DNA of 64,000 bases from D37C17 sp964551815 (GCA_964551815.1 CAZKEL010000001.1:33017-97016); one strand, 5' to 3'; positions 17,741-27,177 are shown, numbered from the stretch's first letter. The notes: a model not told the origin generated them from the letters alone. Program-made: numbers and translations.

Positions 17741-19383
17741 ACCTGCAATACTCCAAATTTAGGTTCAGGCATTTTAGGTTGATGTGCTGTGATTCGAAGC
17801 GTTTTAATTAAAACATTTCTTGTTTCACGCGGATCTATTATTTCATCTAACCATAATCGTGCAGCTGCATATCGGGGGTCGGATTGCAGATCGTATCTAT
17901 TTTTAATTTTGGAATACAACTCTGCTTTTGTCTCTTCATCAACATCTCCCATTTTTGCCAATTTAATTTGGGTGAGAGTTCTGGCAGCCTGATCACCACC
18001 CATAACAGCGATTTTGGCAGAAGGCCAGGCAAACATAAACCGTGGATTATAGGCTCTTCCTGAAAGTGCATAATTTCCAGCCCCATAACTACCACCTATA
18101 ACTAGGGTAATTTTGGGGACAACTGAATTACTCACCGCGTTCACCATTTTAGCCCCATCTTTTGCTATGCCCCCCCATTCTGCAGTTTTACCTACCATGA
18201 ATCCATTTACATCATGAATAAAAAGGATGGGAATTTTATCCTGATTACAATTCATAATAAAACGTGCCCCTTTGTCGGCAGAATCTGAATATATAACTCC
18301 TCCCATCTGCATTTCACCCAATTCAGTACGGGACATTTTCCGCTGGTTAGCAACGATTCCAACATTCAATCCTCCGATTTTAGCCGTTCCGCAAAGAAGT
18401 GATTTACCGTATGTTTTCTTAAATTCATTAAACTCACTTCCATCCACAATGCGTGCTATTACTTCTCTTACATCATATTGACCCGGTAATTCCGGATTAA
18501 ATATACCGATTATATCATTCACATCTAAAGCTGGCTCTTGATAGTCTTTTAGGGAGGAAAAAGTAGGAGAGTCAAGATTCATTGTTGACAGAATTGATTT
18601 GATTCGTTCGATTCCGGCAAGGTCATCTTTTTCATGATAATCCGCTGTACCACTAATTGCGCTGTGGGTGTTTGCACCGCCTAAGGTATCCGTATCAATA
18701 TCCTGTCCAATAGCTGCTTTTACCAGGGCAGGTCCTGCCAGAAACATGCTGGCACCCTCGACAATTATATACTTGTCACACATTACAGGAAGATAGGCTC
18801 CCCCTGCCACACAGGGGCCCATAACTGCAGCTATCTGAGGGATACCTAAGGCAGACAATCTGGCATTATTGTAAAAAATCTTCCCAAAATGCCCTTCATC
18901 GGGAAATACCTGATCCTGCAGGGGTAAAAACACACCAGCAGAATCAACGAGATAAATAATAGGCAGATTATTTTCAAGCGCTATCTTTTGCGCACGTAAA
19001 GTCTTTTTTAAGGTGACTTCAAAATATGCACCTGCCTTAACCGTAGCATCGTTGGCAACGATAACAACTTCTTTATTTTGAATAGTACCTATTCCGGTAA
19101 TCGTTCCAGATGCAGGAGGGCTGCCATACTCTTCATACATTTTCCAGGCAGCATATATTCCCATTTCAAAAAACTGACTACCCTTATCTATAAGATGGTC
19201 AATCCGTTCTCTGGCTGTGAGGCGTTTTTTACTATGCTGCTTTTCAATGGCGACACTGCCTCCACCTAATTTGATAGCATTAATTTCTTCTCTATATTCT
19301 GATAATAATTGCTGAAATCTATTAGAATTGGATTTAAATTTTTCCTGAATCCATTCTTCAACAGGTGTCCCTATTCTATCCAT
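17737..19383 (-). CDS. Acyl-CoA carboxylase carboxyltransferase (beta) subunit, methylcrotonyl/geranyl-CoA type
   Basis: About 548 residues with both crotonase-like carboxyltransferase halves. 'LVDSAGVFLPLQDQVFPD' (near 155) and 'HFGKIFYNNARLSALGIPQ' are the pattern of methylcrotonyl-CoA and geranyl-CoA carboxylase beta subunits rather than propionyl-CoA carboxylase. These transfer CO2 from carboxybiotin to a branched enoyl-CoA. An in-frame ATG at 19407 is possible, but the ATG at 19383 (ATGGATAG, overlapping the accA stop by eight bases) is preferred. No biotin carboxylase or biotin carrier subunit is in the window, so its partner is encoded elsewhere. It is coupled to the AtuA gene downstream. 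Confidence 0.92.
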   Translation of the reverse strand: MDRIGTPVEEWIQEKFKSNSNRFQQLLSEYREEINAIKLGGGSVAIEKQHSKKRLTARERIDHLIDKGSQFFEMGIYAAWKMYEEYGSPPASGTITGIGTIQNKEVVIVANDATVKAGAYFEVTLKKTLRAQKIALENNLPIIYLVDSAGVFLPLQDQVFPDEGHFGKIFYNNARLSALGIPQIAAVMGPCVAGGAYLPVMCDKYIIVEGASMFLAGPALVKAAIGQDIDTDTLGGANTHSAISGTADYHEKDDLAGIERIKSILSTMNLDSPTFSSLKDYQEPALDVNDIIGIFNPELPGQYDVREVIARIVDGSEFNEFKKTYGKSLLCGTAKIGGLNVGIVANQRKMSRTELGEMQMGGVIYSDSADKGARFIMNCNQDKIPILFIHDVNGFMVGKTAEWGGIAKDGAKMVNAVSNSVVPKITLVIGGSYGAGNYALSGRAYNPRFMFAWPSAKIAVMGGDQAARTLTQIKLAKMGDVDEETKAELYSKIKNRYDLQSDPRYAAARLWLDEIIDPRETRNVLIKTLRITAHQPKMPEPKFGVLQV

Positions 19384-20335
19384 CGTTCCACCGCCCCATT
19401 TTTTCATATTTTTCCAGACGCTTTGAAATTAATTCTTTAGTGCTGAATTTAGTAAGACTTTCAACGGCTGATAAAACCGCATTTTTTAAAATTTGCGCAG
19501 ACTGCTCATAGTTTTGATGGGTTCCTCCCAAAGGTTCTTCTAATATTTCATCTGCAATACCTAATTCTTTTAAATCTTTTGCAGTCACCATCATAGAATC
19601 TGCTGCTTCTGATGCCCGAGATGAATCTCTAAATAAAATTGAGGCGCATCCTTCTGGTGAGATGACAGAATACCATGTATTTTCGAAACAGAGAATTTTA
19701 TCCGCTACACCTATACCCAAAGCACCACCAGAAGCACCTTCACCAATAACTACAGAAATTATAGGAACTCTCAACCGTGACATTTCAAACAAATTTCTTG
19801 CAATAGCTTCAGCCTGTCCCCTTTCTTCAGCACCAAGACCGGGATAGGCACCAGGTGTATCAATAATGGTGAGCACAGGAATGTTATATTTTTCAGCCAA
19901 TTTCATAAGTCGAAGAGCTTTACGATATCCTTCGGGCCGAGCCATTCCGAAATTGCGATGAAGCTTGGATTTTGTCCCCCTTCCTTTTTCCTGGCCAATG
20001 ATCAAAATTTTTACTTCTTCTATTTTTGCAATTCCGCAAATCATTGCAGGGTCATCAGAGAAGTATCTGTCACCGTGTAGTTCAAACCAATAATTGGTCA
20101 TGCGGTTTATATAATCTGACGTATATGGCCGCTTAGGATGTCGGGCAAGTTGGACACGCTCCCATCTTGTTAGATTGGAATAAATGCGGTTCTTTTCCGC
20201 AGATAATTGTTCTTCTAACTGGCTAATACCTTCTGTAACATCCATACCCGTTTTTATCGCTGTTGATCGCAATTCATCAATCTTGTTCTGAATATCCATT
20301 AGGGGTTGTTCAAAATCTAAAGTATATATTGCCAT
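19376..20335 (-). CDS. accA: Acetyl-CoA carboxylase carboxyltransferase subunit alpha
   Basis: A 319-residue protein of normal length. Typical segments are 'TRWERVQLARHPKRPYTSDYI' split across residues 57-77, 'GDRYFSDDPAMICGIAKI' (89-106), 'GREKGR'-like 'GQEKGRGTKSK' near 115 and 'IGEGASGGALGIGVAD' near 198. With AccD it moves CO2 from carboxybiotin to acetyl-CoA to make malonyl-CoA for fatty acid synthesis. accD, accB and accC are not here. Its ATG overlaps the stop of the large glycosyltransferase fusion (TAATG), and its stop overlaps the branched acyl-CoA carboxylase, an unusual neighbourhood. Confidence 0.97.
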   Translation of the reverse strand: MAIYTLDFEQPLMDIQNKIDELRSTAIKTGMDVTEGISQLEEQLSAEKNRIYSNLTRWERVQLARHPKRPYTSDYINRMTNYWFELHGDRYFSDDPAMICGIAKIEEVKILIIGQEKGRGTKSKLHRNFGMARPEGYRKALRLMKLAEKYNIPVLTIIDTPGAYPGLGAEERGQAEAIARNLFEMSRLRVPIISVVIGEGASGGALGIGVADKILCFENTWYSVISPEGCASILFRDSSRASEAADSMMVTAKDLKELGIADEILEEPLGGTHQNYEQSAQILKNAVLSAVESLTKFSTKELISKRLEKYEKMGRWNDG

Positions 20336-22386
20336 TATATTTTAATGATGGATTTTATTAAAATTTCTAAATCAAAAATTAGGGAATAGTGCATAGCATA
20401 ATATTGATCATAAAACCGTGGATCCTTTGTCCCAGATTTATTAAGACCAGACAAACTTGTCATTCCGGGTAGAATCATTAAGTGAGGGTCAGCTTTATTA
20501 CTTTGTACCCTCTCAGCGCCAACTATACTCATTTCTCCCTTTAATACCTGTATAAATTGCGGAAGAATCCGGAAAAAGGCGATCTTTGTATTATAGGTGT
20601 GTAGGTACATTTTATTACTTCCCAGTGTCCAAATACGTTCTTTTTTTAGTTTTCCTGAAAATAAAAAGTAGATATGTAAGGGAAGAGTTATTATCATAAC
20701 CATGGAAGCGGTTATAGTATCAAATACCCGTTTTAAGAAAAAGTGCAGTTTATTAAAAATGGGAAACTCAATATCTAATAAGGGTACGCCGGGAATATCC
20801 TCAATAATTCCTTTCCCAATGAGCATTTGCTGGCCTTTTGGCACTAGTTTAAAGGAGACCTTAGATCCTTTTACTTTTTCCATAAGATGTATAATTTTTT
20901 TAATCCCGATAATATCTCCGGGCAAAATAATCTCATGCAATTTATACATTGAAATAATACCCCTAATATCTTTGCTTTTGCCAAGAAGAGGCAGGGCTGA
21001 ATCATCGTTCTTCTTGTCACCAATATATCCCAAAATCTGAATTCCTGATTGAGGTGCGTTAGCAATGGCCTCTCCGATTTGTGCAGAGATATTTCCGCTA
21101 CCAAAAACAGCGGCATTACGCGTTAATAAGGGGGAATGGCCACTCAGATGAATTTTTTTATATTTATAAAGCAGAAAGAATAAAAGTCTCCAAGATGCTG
21201 TAAAAAGAGCAATAAATAGAAATGAAAATACAAGTATCGCTCTTGAATAGGCAAAAAATTCAAACAAATAAGTGGTAGTTGCAGCAATAAAAAATGAAAT
21301 ACCTGCAGTAAAAATAGCTCGTACGTAAGACATTAAATTTTTATGATACAGTTTTAAAAATAACGATGCCAGATACCATGAAACGGTCACGTCAAGTAGA
21401 AGAGGCCAATAAGTAAAGACTTTCACCTGTAAAATAGGCGTGTTATAATACACTCCAAACCAGAATACTGATGCTAAGACAAATCCCGTGAGAATGGAAA
21501 CGCCATCCCAAATTGCCGGGAGCATACGACTGGCAGCAGATTTGAAATAGGATGTCATTTGATGCAGGTAACTTGCTAATGATACCAATGGCTGCATTAC
21601 CCTCCAGGAAAGGCGGTCTTTACGATGTTTTTTATAAAATATTCGTAATGCTGAATAGAAAACTGATACCATATCTATTGGAGCATTTTTAACCGATTCT
21701 CCTTTATAATGGATAATGGTGGTATTTGGATTATAGATTATATTAGCTCCCAGTCTTGAAATTCTATAACAGAGATCAAGATCTTCACCATACATGAAAA
21801 ATGATTCATCGAAACCGCCGGTTTTATCAAAAATATCCTTTCTGATCATCATGCAGGAACCGCTGACCGCTTCTACTTTATGAATCTTATTTTCATCCAA
21901 ATAGGATAAATTGTATTGCCCAAATTTTTTACTGTGAGGGAATAATGTACTTAATCCTGTCAGCTTAAAAAATGCTGACTGTAAATTTGGAATACTTCGT
22001 TTACAGGCTAATTGCAGACTTCCGTCAGGATTTAATATTTTGGGTCCCAGACAGCCAATTTCAGGATGAGATTCATAATTATTAAGCAGTGTTGATAGTG
22101 AATCATGACTCAATAAAGTATCAGGATTTAAAAAACAGACATATTTCCCTCTTGAATATCTAACACCCTGATTTGCTGCCCTGGCAAACCCATGGTTATT
22201 TTTGTTTTGAATAAGCTTTACCTGAGGAAATTCCTCTTTTACAATTTGGCAGGAGTCATCTAATGAATAATTATCAACGACAATAACTTCATAGGAAGTG
22301 ACTACTTCAGACTGAAAAACGCTTTGTAAACATTGGCGAAGGTAACTGCCAACATTATAGCTTACAATAATTATGGATAAATTCAA
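20335..22386 (-). CDS. GT2 glycosyltransferase fused to a WcaJ-like sugar-phosphate transferase module with degenerate active site
   Basis: A 683-residue fusion. Residues 1-240 form a rhamnosyltransferase-like GT2 domain ('IIIVSYNVGSYL', 'FLNPDTLL' at 85-92, 'FFMYGEDLDLCYR' at 196-208). Residues 285-408 hold four membrane helices and 423-540 a Rossmann-like CoA-binding domain. Residues 551-683 form a bacterial sugar transferase (monotopic phosphoglycosyltransferase) domain ending in 'LKGEMSIVG' (615-623) and 'LPGMTSLSGLNKSG'. Active enzymes of this class carry a catalytic Asp-Glu in 'LDELPQ'; here the matching stretch is FFRILPQ (604-610), and the preceding 'KFRTM' is TYNTK. The GT2 domain looks intact, so the protein is probably a glycosyltransferase with a non-catalytic membrane module. 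Confidence 0.85.
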   Translation of the reverse strand: MNLSIIIVSYNVGSYLRQCLQSVFQSEVVTSYEVIVVDNYSLDDSCQIVKEEFPQVKLIQNKNNHGFARAANQGVRYSRGKYVCFLNPDTLLSHDSLSTLLNNYESHPEIGCLGPKILNPDGSLQLACKRSIPNLQSAFFKLTGLSTLFPHSKKFGQYNLSYLDENKIHKVEAVSGSCMMIRKDIFDKTGGFDESFFMYGEDLDLCYRISRLGANIIYNPNTTIIHYKGESVKNAPIDMVSVFYSALRIFYKKHRKDRLSWRVMQPLVSLASYLHQMTSYFKSAASRMLPAIWDGVSILTGFVLASVFWFGVYYNTPILQVKVFTYWPLLLDVTVSWYLASLFLKLYHKNLMSYVRAIFTAGISFFIAATTTYLFEFFAYSRAILVFSFLFIALFTASWRLLFFLLYKYKKIHLSGHSPLLTRNAAVFGSGNISAQIGEAIANAPQSGIQILGYIGDKKNDDSALPLLGKSKDIRGIISMYKLHEIILPGDIIGIKKIIHLMEKVKGSKVSFKLVPKGQQMLIGKGIIEDIPGVPLLDIEFPIFNKLHFFLKRVFDTITASMVMIITLPLHIYFLFSGKLKKERIWTLGSNKMYLHTYNTKIAFFRILPQFIQVLKGEMSIVGAERVQSNKADPHLMILPGMTSLSGLNKSGTKDPRFYDQYYAMHYSLIFDLEILIKSIIKI

Positions 22387-23099
22387 TAATTTCGAAAGAT
22401 TTTCCGTAGGAGTAATTTAGGAACCATCCAAATGGCTTCGATAACAATTCCTCGATTCATTTTGGACTCTCCTACTGTCCTGTCTGTGAATACAATTGGA
22501 ATTTCTTTTATATTGAACCCTTTGATCCATGCCAGGAAGTTCATTTCAATTTGAAATGAATAACCTTCAGAGTTTATTGAATCAAGATTAATTGCCTGCA
22601 GCACTTTACTCTGAAAACATTTAAAGCCACCAGTTGAATCTGTGATGGGGAATCGAATAATAAAACGGGAATACCAATTTGCGAGATAGCTTAATATGAG
22701 CCGGCGCATAGGCCAATTCACCACATTCACCCCTACAATATATCTGCTGCCGACTACCACATCGGCCCCATTTATTGCAGTGGAAAACATTCTTTTTACA
22801 TCTTCAGGATTATGGGACAAATCAGCGTCCATTTGAACAATGAATTCATAGCCCTTTTCCAATGCCCATTTAAATCCACAGCAATAGGCTGTACCGAGCC
22901 CCAGCTTTCCTTCCCTTTCAAGGAGATTGATTTTTGTGTTATTTTTTGCCAATTCCTTGACTATTTCACCAGTACCATCTGGTGAATTATCGTCAATAAT
23001 GAGAATATCTGCATCTTCTGCTGATGCGGTCAGCTGGCCTATAAATTCACGAATATTTTTCCCTTCGTTATAAGTAGGAGATATAATCAGTTTTTTCAT
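22383..23099 (-). CDS. Polyprenol monophosphomannose synthase-like GT2 enzyme
   Basis: A 238-residue GT2 enzyme very like dolichol-phosphate mannose synthase (DPM1): 'IISPTYNEGKNIREFI' at the start, 'IIDDNSPDGTGEI' near 33, 'QMDADLSHNPEDV' near 89, and 'DSTGGFKCF' near 154. It likely loads mannose or glucose from a nucleotide donor onto polyprenyl phosphate at the inner membrane. The stop overlaps the following glycosyltransferase fusion by four bases and its start overlaps the RmlD-like gene, so the three act as one glycan-building unit. Confidence 0.92.
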   Translation of the reverse strand: MKKLIISPTYNEGKNIREFIGQLTASAEDADILIIDDNSPDGTGEIVKELAKNNTKINLLEREGKLGLGTAYCCGFKWALEKGYEFIVQMDADLSHNPEDVKRMFSTAINGADVVVGSRYIVGVNVVNWPMRRLILSYLANWYSRFIIRFPITDSTGGFKCFQSKVLQAINLDSINSEGYSFQIEMNFLAWIKGFNIKEIPIVFTDRTVGESKMNRGIVIEAIWMVPKLLLRKIFRNY

Positions 23100-23998
23100 G
23101 CTAAAATTCTTTTTAACCTCTTCAGGTTATAATCAGTGGAATGAATTGTTAAATTAGCTTCCTTTTCTAATTTAGCTGTTTTAAGCCCACTATGTTTTGG
23201 TCTTTCAGCAACATAACTGGATATTTTCTGTGCAAGATGAGCTGTATTAACCGGAGAAATAAGTGATTCATCAAATTTAAACAGCTTTGCAATTTTTATT
23301 GCAAATTCATACCTGCTAAGATAATCTTCGCTGCCAATATGAAAAACTCCTTCACATTTCATGACCATTGCCTGAAAAATTGCGTTAACAAATTCGTTTA
23401 TTAAAGTAGGGTTTGAAATTTGATCATTCACTACTGTAATCGGCTCCTTTTTCAATAAAGACTTGTACACCCAGCCAAAGAAATTACTTTTAAAAAACAC
23501 GTCATCACTAAATAACACATTTCCCCGAAATATTAAATGCCTTCTTTGAGATCCTCTCAATAGATTCTCAGCTTCCAATTTAGTTTTCCCATAATAATTT
23601 ACAGGGAAAGTATGATCCGTTTCGGCATAGGGACCTTCCTCACCGTTAAAAACATAGTCTGAAGATATTTGAATTATAAGTGAATCAATTTTTGAAAAGT
23701 GGATTAAATTTTGAAGTCCCTTTACATTCACATCATGTGCTTTTTTCTTTTGAGATTCACATCCATCTACGTTGGTAAAGGCAGCACAGTTAATAATAAT
23801 ATCAGGATCAAATTCCGTTACTACAGATTTTACAACATCTCTATAAGTAATATCTAATGATTTAACCTTTCGATTCTTTTTTGCTGATACAGATGGGATT
23901 CGAGCAGTTGCAAGAATTTCAAATTTGTCAGCTAATTGAAATTGTAATGCCTTTCCTAATTGGCCTTCGGCTCCTGAAATGAGTAATCTTTTTGGCAA
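23096..23998 (-). CDS. dTDP-4-dehydrorhamnose reductase-like NAD(P)-dependent reductase
   Basis: A 300-residue extended short-chain dehydrogenase. The Rossmann motif 'ISGAEGQLGKAL' is at 7-18, 'NCAAFTNVDGCE' near 70, 'QISSDYVFNGEEGPYAE' near 110, and the catalytic pair 'NYYGKTKLEAE' near 133. This pattern matches RmlD, which reduces dTDP-4-keto-rhamnose to dTDP-L-rhamnose. rmlA, rmlB and rmlC are not in the window, so RmlD function is likely but not proven; other sugar reductases share the fold. It is transcribed with purE and the glycosyltransferases. Confidence 0.85.
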   Translation of the reverse strand: MPKRLLISGAEGQLGKALQFQLADKFEILATARIPSVSAKKNRKVKSLDITYRDVVKSVVTEFDPDIIINCAAFTNVDGCESQKKKAHDVNVKGLQNLIHFSKIDSLIIQISSDYVFNGEEGPYAETDHTFPVNYYGKTKLEAENLLRGSQRRHLIFRGNVLFSDDVFFKSNFFGWVYKSLLKKEPITVVNDQISNPTLINEFVNAIFQAMVMKCEGVFHIGSEDYLSRYEFAIKIAKLFKFDESLISPVNTAHLAQKISSYVAERPKHSGLKTAKLEKEANLTIHSTDYNLKRLKRILA

Positions 23999-24460
23999 TT
24001 ACAGTTTAGCACCAATTTTTTTAAATTCAGAGAGTTTATCTCGTACTTCCTCGTTATTCAGAGAAATTATTTCTGCAGTAAGAATAGCAGCATTAATAGC
24101 CCCTGCCTTACCAACTGCCATGGTGGCAACGGGTACTCCCTTAGGCATTTGTACAGTGGACATGAGAGCATCAAGACCATCTTCGATTCCACCGCTTAAA
24201 GGAATGCCAATCACAGGAAGGGTAGAATGTGCTTTTAATGCTCCTGCTAAATGCGCTGCCATTCCTGCTGCACCGATGAGTACAGAATAGCCATTTTCCC
24301 TGGCTGAAGTTGCAAATTTACTCACTTCTGCAGGATTTCGATGTGCTGACATAACCCGCAAATCCATTTCAATATCAAAATAATCAAAATATTTTTTTGA
24401 CGCTTCTACGGTAACTCTATCAGTCTCAGAGCCGATAAGTACAGCAGCTTTCCCATTCAT
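23999..24460 (-). CDS. purE: 5-(carboxyamino)imidazole ribonucleotide mutase
   Basis: A 153-residue PurE of normal length. 'VLIGSETDRV' holds the phosphate-binding loop, 'RVMSAHRNP' (35-43) the catalytic His, and 'GAAGMAAHLAGALKAHSTLPVIG' the second signature near 63-85. Class I PurE converts N5-CAIR to CAIR in purine synthesis and normally needs PurK, which is not adjacent. The stop of purE and the start of the RmlD-like gene are next to each other. Confidence 0.96.
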   Translation of the reverse strand: MNGKAAVLIGSETDRVTVEASKKYFDYFDIEMDLRVMSAHRNPAEVSKFATSARENGYSVLIGAAGMAAHLAGALKAHSTLPVIGIPLSGGIEDGLDALMSTVQMPKGVPVATMAVGKAGAINAAILTAEIISLNNEEVRDKLSEFKKIGAKL

Positions 24461-25444
24461 TTAATTACTTCCTTTCTTATGTATTGTTTGTGCTATGATT
24501 TCTAATTGTTTTAACAATAAAAGTTTTTCTCGCCCCGGATAGTTGACAAATCCACCAACTAAAATTACCTCATCAGGTAAATCAGTATCAAATATATAAA
24601 CAAAAAACGGTCCCCCGCTTTCACTTTCAGCATGTTCATACATTCCCCGAAATAGAGGAATACCTTTATTTATGAGTTCAATCTTCTCATTTTTTCTAAA
24701 AAATTGACTGATGGTAATTTCAGGAATATTCTTGTGGAAATCTGCTGCTAATTGTGCCCAAGCGGAATTAGGATCAATATATATTTTTTTTACTGATTTG
24801 TGCATAGTAATCCACCTATATGGATACCCCCTTCCAGCCCATATAAATTGTGCTGAGGAGTCAAAGCGGAGTTCCTTGAAATCAGGCTGAAAATCTAAGG
24901 TGTACCCCAGCATTCCTGCAACAGCAGCAGATAATTCTTCATTTACTCCGTGCATGTAAACATTCTCGGTCATTTTTTTGTTAAAGGATTCTCGGTATTG
25001 TGATAGAATCCATGAACCACTTTTCTCAATTTCTACACCAAGAGATATTCCATCCAGAGTATTGATTCCGGTAACAATTTGCTTTTTGGCATAGAGATTC
25101 TCTAAGTTAAATAAGGAGTGCTCAATATTTTGCGATGTAAGTAATTTATCCATAAGCAGATCACCGGTAGAGTCTTCAGGGAAATTAATAGAAGCAATGA
25201 GGAGATTTGGGTGATGCTTATACTCTTCAAATTGCCAGGGGTTCTTATAGGATATTTTAAATTCATATTCTTCCTGGGGGGTATTAATATGAGCAGAAAA
25301 TAATTTAGAAAAAACCGGCAAGATAAATGGTTTATCCTCCGGTGAGACAAATACCATAATTTCGTTTTCAACACCTTTTGCCTCAGGCTTGAAGGAGCAG
25401 GAAATGATAAGTAACAGTAAACTTAATTTTATTGTTTTTGACAT
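24461..25444 (-). CDS. Putative lipoprotein, DUF4837-like
   Basis: A 327-residue protein with a lipoprotein signal (hydrophobic 'LSLLLLIISC', Cys16 as lipidation site) and a soluble mixed alpha/beta remainder. Spacing of features such as 'VFVSPEDKPFI' and 'NLLIASI' resembles DUF4837, a lipoprotein family of Bacteroidetes and relatives with no known function. The assignment is by general resemblance only. It directly abuts purE (no gap) and its start overlaps the methyltransferase gene by 16 bases. lgt, which would lipidate it, is two genes upstream. Confidence 0.6.
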   Translation of the reverse strand: MSKTIKLSLLLLIISCSFKPEAKGVENEIMVFVSPEDKPFILPVFSKLFSAHINTPQEEYEFKISYKNPWQFEEYKHHPNLLIASINFPEDSTGDLLMDKLLTSQNIEHSLFNLENLYAKKQIVTGINTLDGISLGVEIEKSGSWILSQYRESFNKKMTENVYMHGVNEELSAAVAGMLGYTLDFQPDFKELRFDSSAQFIWAGRGYPYRWITMHKSVKKIYIDPNSAWAQLAADFHKNIPEITISQFFRKNEKIELINKGIPLFRGMYEHAESESGGPFFVYIFDTDLPDEVILVGGFVNYPGREKLLLLKQLEIIAQTIHKKGSN

Positions 25445-26310
25445 AAGAGTAATACGGAAGATGCATATTTTGGACCGCGAATTGCTGTATAGATCCAGGC
25501 GTAGAGTGTAATAAGAAATGCCTTCAGCAGTTTATATGGATTTAAAGGAGCAAGAGACAACAGCACATTATAGGGTGTGTCTTGAAACATGGAATATTTT
25601 CTTAATATCTTCAACTTGTATTTATCACAAATTTCTTCAAGTGATTGCAGAGTAAAGTGATATAAATGGCGGGGAGCATCATAGGGTGCCCAGGCTTTTC
25701 CTAAAATCTCTTTCTCAGGGGCATAAAAATTTGGTACAGCAATGGCAGCTACTCCATTCTCTACCAAATTTTTAGTAATAAAGGTAAAGAGGTAATCCAA
25801 ATCGTGTATATGCTCAAGTGAATGCCATAGGGTAATGACACTGTATTTATTATCTACAGGAACTTGATTTAAATGTGTATAGGATTGGATTGGATTTGAA
25901 ATTAATGTTCTTTTAATGGTGGAATGTTCATCCTGATAATAAACGGACCAATCCTTTTCCGCCATATAGTTAGCAAATTCACCCTGTCCGCCGCCAATAT
26001 CAAGGAGCATACATAATTCTTCAAAGGGAAGGATCTTTTTGTATTTCCAGTATAAGGTACCAGATTGGACTGTTCTATATAAATAATCCCATAATTTTTG
26101 TTTCTTTACTTCATGAGGATGGTAATCAGGTACATTATAATATTTCTGTATATTAGATTTATCAGGGCGGGGATTTAGAAAAATAAACCCACAATTGCAC
26201 TTTACCAGTTGAAAACTTTGATCAGTATCTCCCAATCTGTCAGAAACGGTTTCATACGGTTTATGAGCAGTCTGACCGCAAATAAAACACTCAATAGTTT
26301 CCATACCCAT
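25429..26310 (-). CDS. Class I SAM-dependent methyltransferase with N-terminal zinc ribbon
   Basis: A 293-residue protein. The N-terminus has two Cys pairs ('CFICG' and 'CNCGFIFLNPRP', residues 7-47) forming a probable zinc ribbon. Then comes the SAM-binding motif 'LLDIGGGQGEFA' near residue 102 and the post-motif 'LWHSLEHIHDLD' near 162. This architecture is common among Methyltransf_23 enzymes in O-antigen and glycan clusters, but the substrate is unknown. It is next to lgt (9 bases apart) and overlaps the lipoprotein gene. Confidence 0.88.
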   Translation of the reverse strand: MGMETIECFICGQTAHKPYETVSDRLGDTDQSFQLVKCNCGFIFLNPRPDKSNIQKYYNVPDYHPHEVKKQKLWDYLYRTVQSGTLYWKYKKILPFEELCMLLDIGGGQGEFANYMAEKDWSVYYQDEHSTIKRTLISNPIQSYTHLNQVPVDNKYSVITLWHSLEHIHDLDYLFTFITKNLVENGVAAIAVPNFYAPEKEILGKAWAPYDAPRHLYHFTLQSLEEICDKYKLKILRKYSMFQDTPYNVLLSLAPLNPYKLLKAFLITLYAWIYTAIRGPKYASSVLLLCQKQ

Positions 26311-26319
26311 ACAGTTTGA

Positions 26320-27147
26320 TCAGGATTCCTTTACTGAAGAAAGTTTTGTTTCTCTTCGGAATTTCCACATAAACCAGGTTCCTACTGCCATCATTATTAT
26401 TGAAATCAATTGTGCACCGGATAAATCAAATATATATTTCGTATTGGTACGTATAAATTCTACCATAAAACGGGCAAACCCAGCGAGGAATAAATATTCA
26501 AACATAAGTTCTCCACGAAAGGATTGCTGTTTTTTTCTATAGCGCAGGTAAAAGAAAATAGATAAATAGGCAGTCATCTCATAGAGCTGTGTGGGATGGA
26601 CAGGAACCGTAGTTGGTGGTAGTCCATTTGGGAAGGTACATGCCCAGGGAACATTACTTGGAATACCATAATCATCACCTACTAAAAAACAACCTATTCT
26701 ACCAATACCATGTCCTAATGCCAAAAAGGGGGCAACCCAGTCGGCAACCTGCAGCCAATTTAATTTTTTCTTATGCAGATATAAGCTTACTGCCAGCATG
26801 CCACCCATGAGTCCGCCTAAAAATACAAGGCCTGCACCAAAATGCTGAATGCCATCTGCAACTCTGGAAGCAGAAAGAGTGAAAACTCCTGCAATAATAT
26901 TTACCAATCCGTTGATATTATCTGCTGCCTCACCAGTAGGGATGGTTTCAATAATATAATATAGTTTGGCTCCCAGAATTCCGCCAATTGCAGCTCTGAA
27001 AGTAATATCCTCAGCAATAAGGGGATCAAAACCGTCAGCAACAACATCCTTTTTTAAGAGGAAATTCCCCAATAAAAATGCAATCACCATCATTACTCCG
27101 AATGATGATATTACAAATGGTCCAATTTCTAAAAGTACAGGATACAT
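26320..27147 (-). CDS. lgt: Phosphatidylglycerol-prolipoprotein diacylglyceryl transferase
   Basis: A 275-residue integral membrane enzyme with about seven helices. 'HFGAGLVFLGGLMGG' (near 102) carries the essential His, and 'GHGIGRIGCFLVGDDYG' (near 143) is the Lgt signature with the catalytic Arg. 'VHPTQLYE' follows near 184. It attaches diacylglycerol to the lipobox Cys of prolipoproteins, the first step of lipoprotein maturation. Neighbouring genes include a lipoprotein substrate candidate. Confidence 0.97.
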   Translation of the reverse strand: MYPVLLEIGPFVISSFGVMMVIAFLLGNFLLKKDVVADGFDPLIAEDITFRAAIGGILGAKLYYIIETIPTGEAADNINGLVNIIAGVFTLSASRVADGIQHFGAGLVFLGGLMGGMLAVSLYLHKKKLNWLQVADWVAPFLALGHGIGRIGCFLVGDDYGIPSNVPWACTFPNGLPPTTVPVHPTQLYEMTAYLSIFFYLRYRKKQQSFRGELMFEYLFLAGFARFMVEFIRTNTKYIFDLSGAQLISIIMMAVGTWFMWKFRRETKLSSVKES

Positions 27148-27177
27148 TTAATTTTCCTTTTAATCATTTATTAACCT

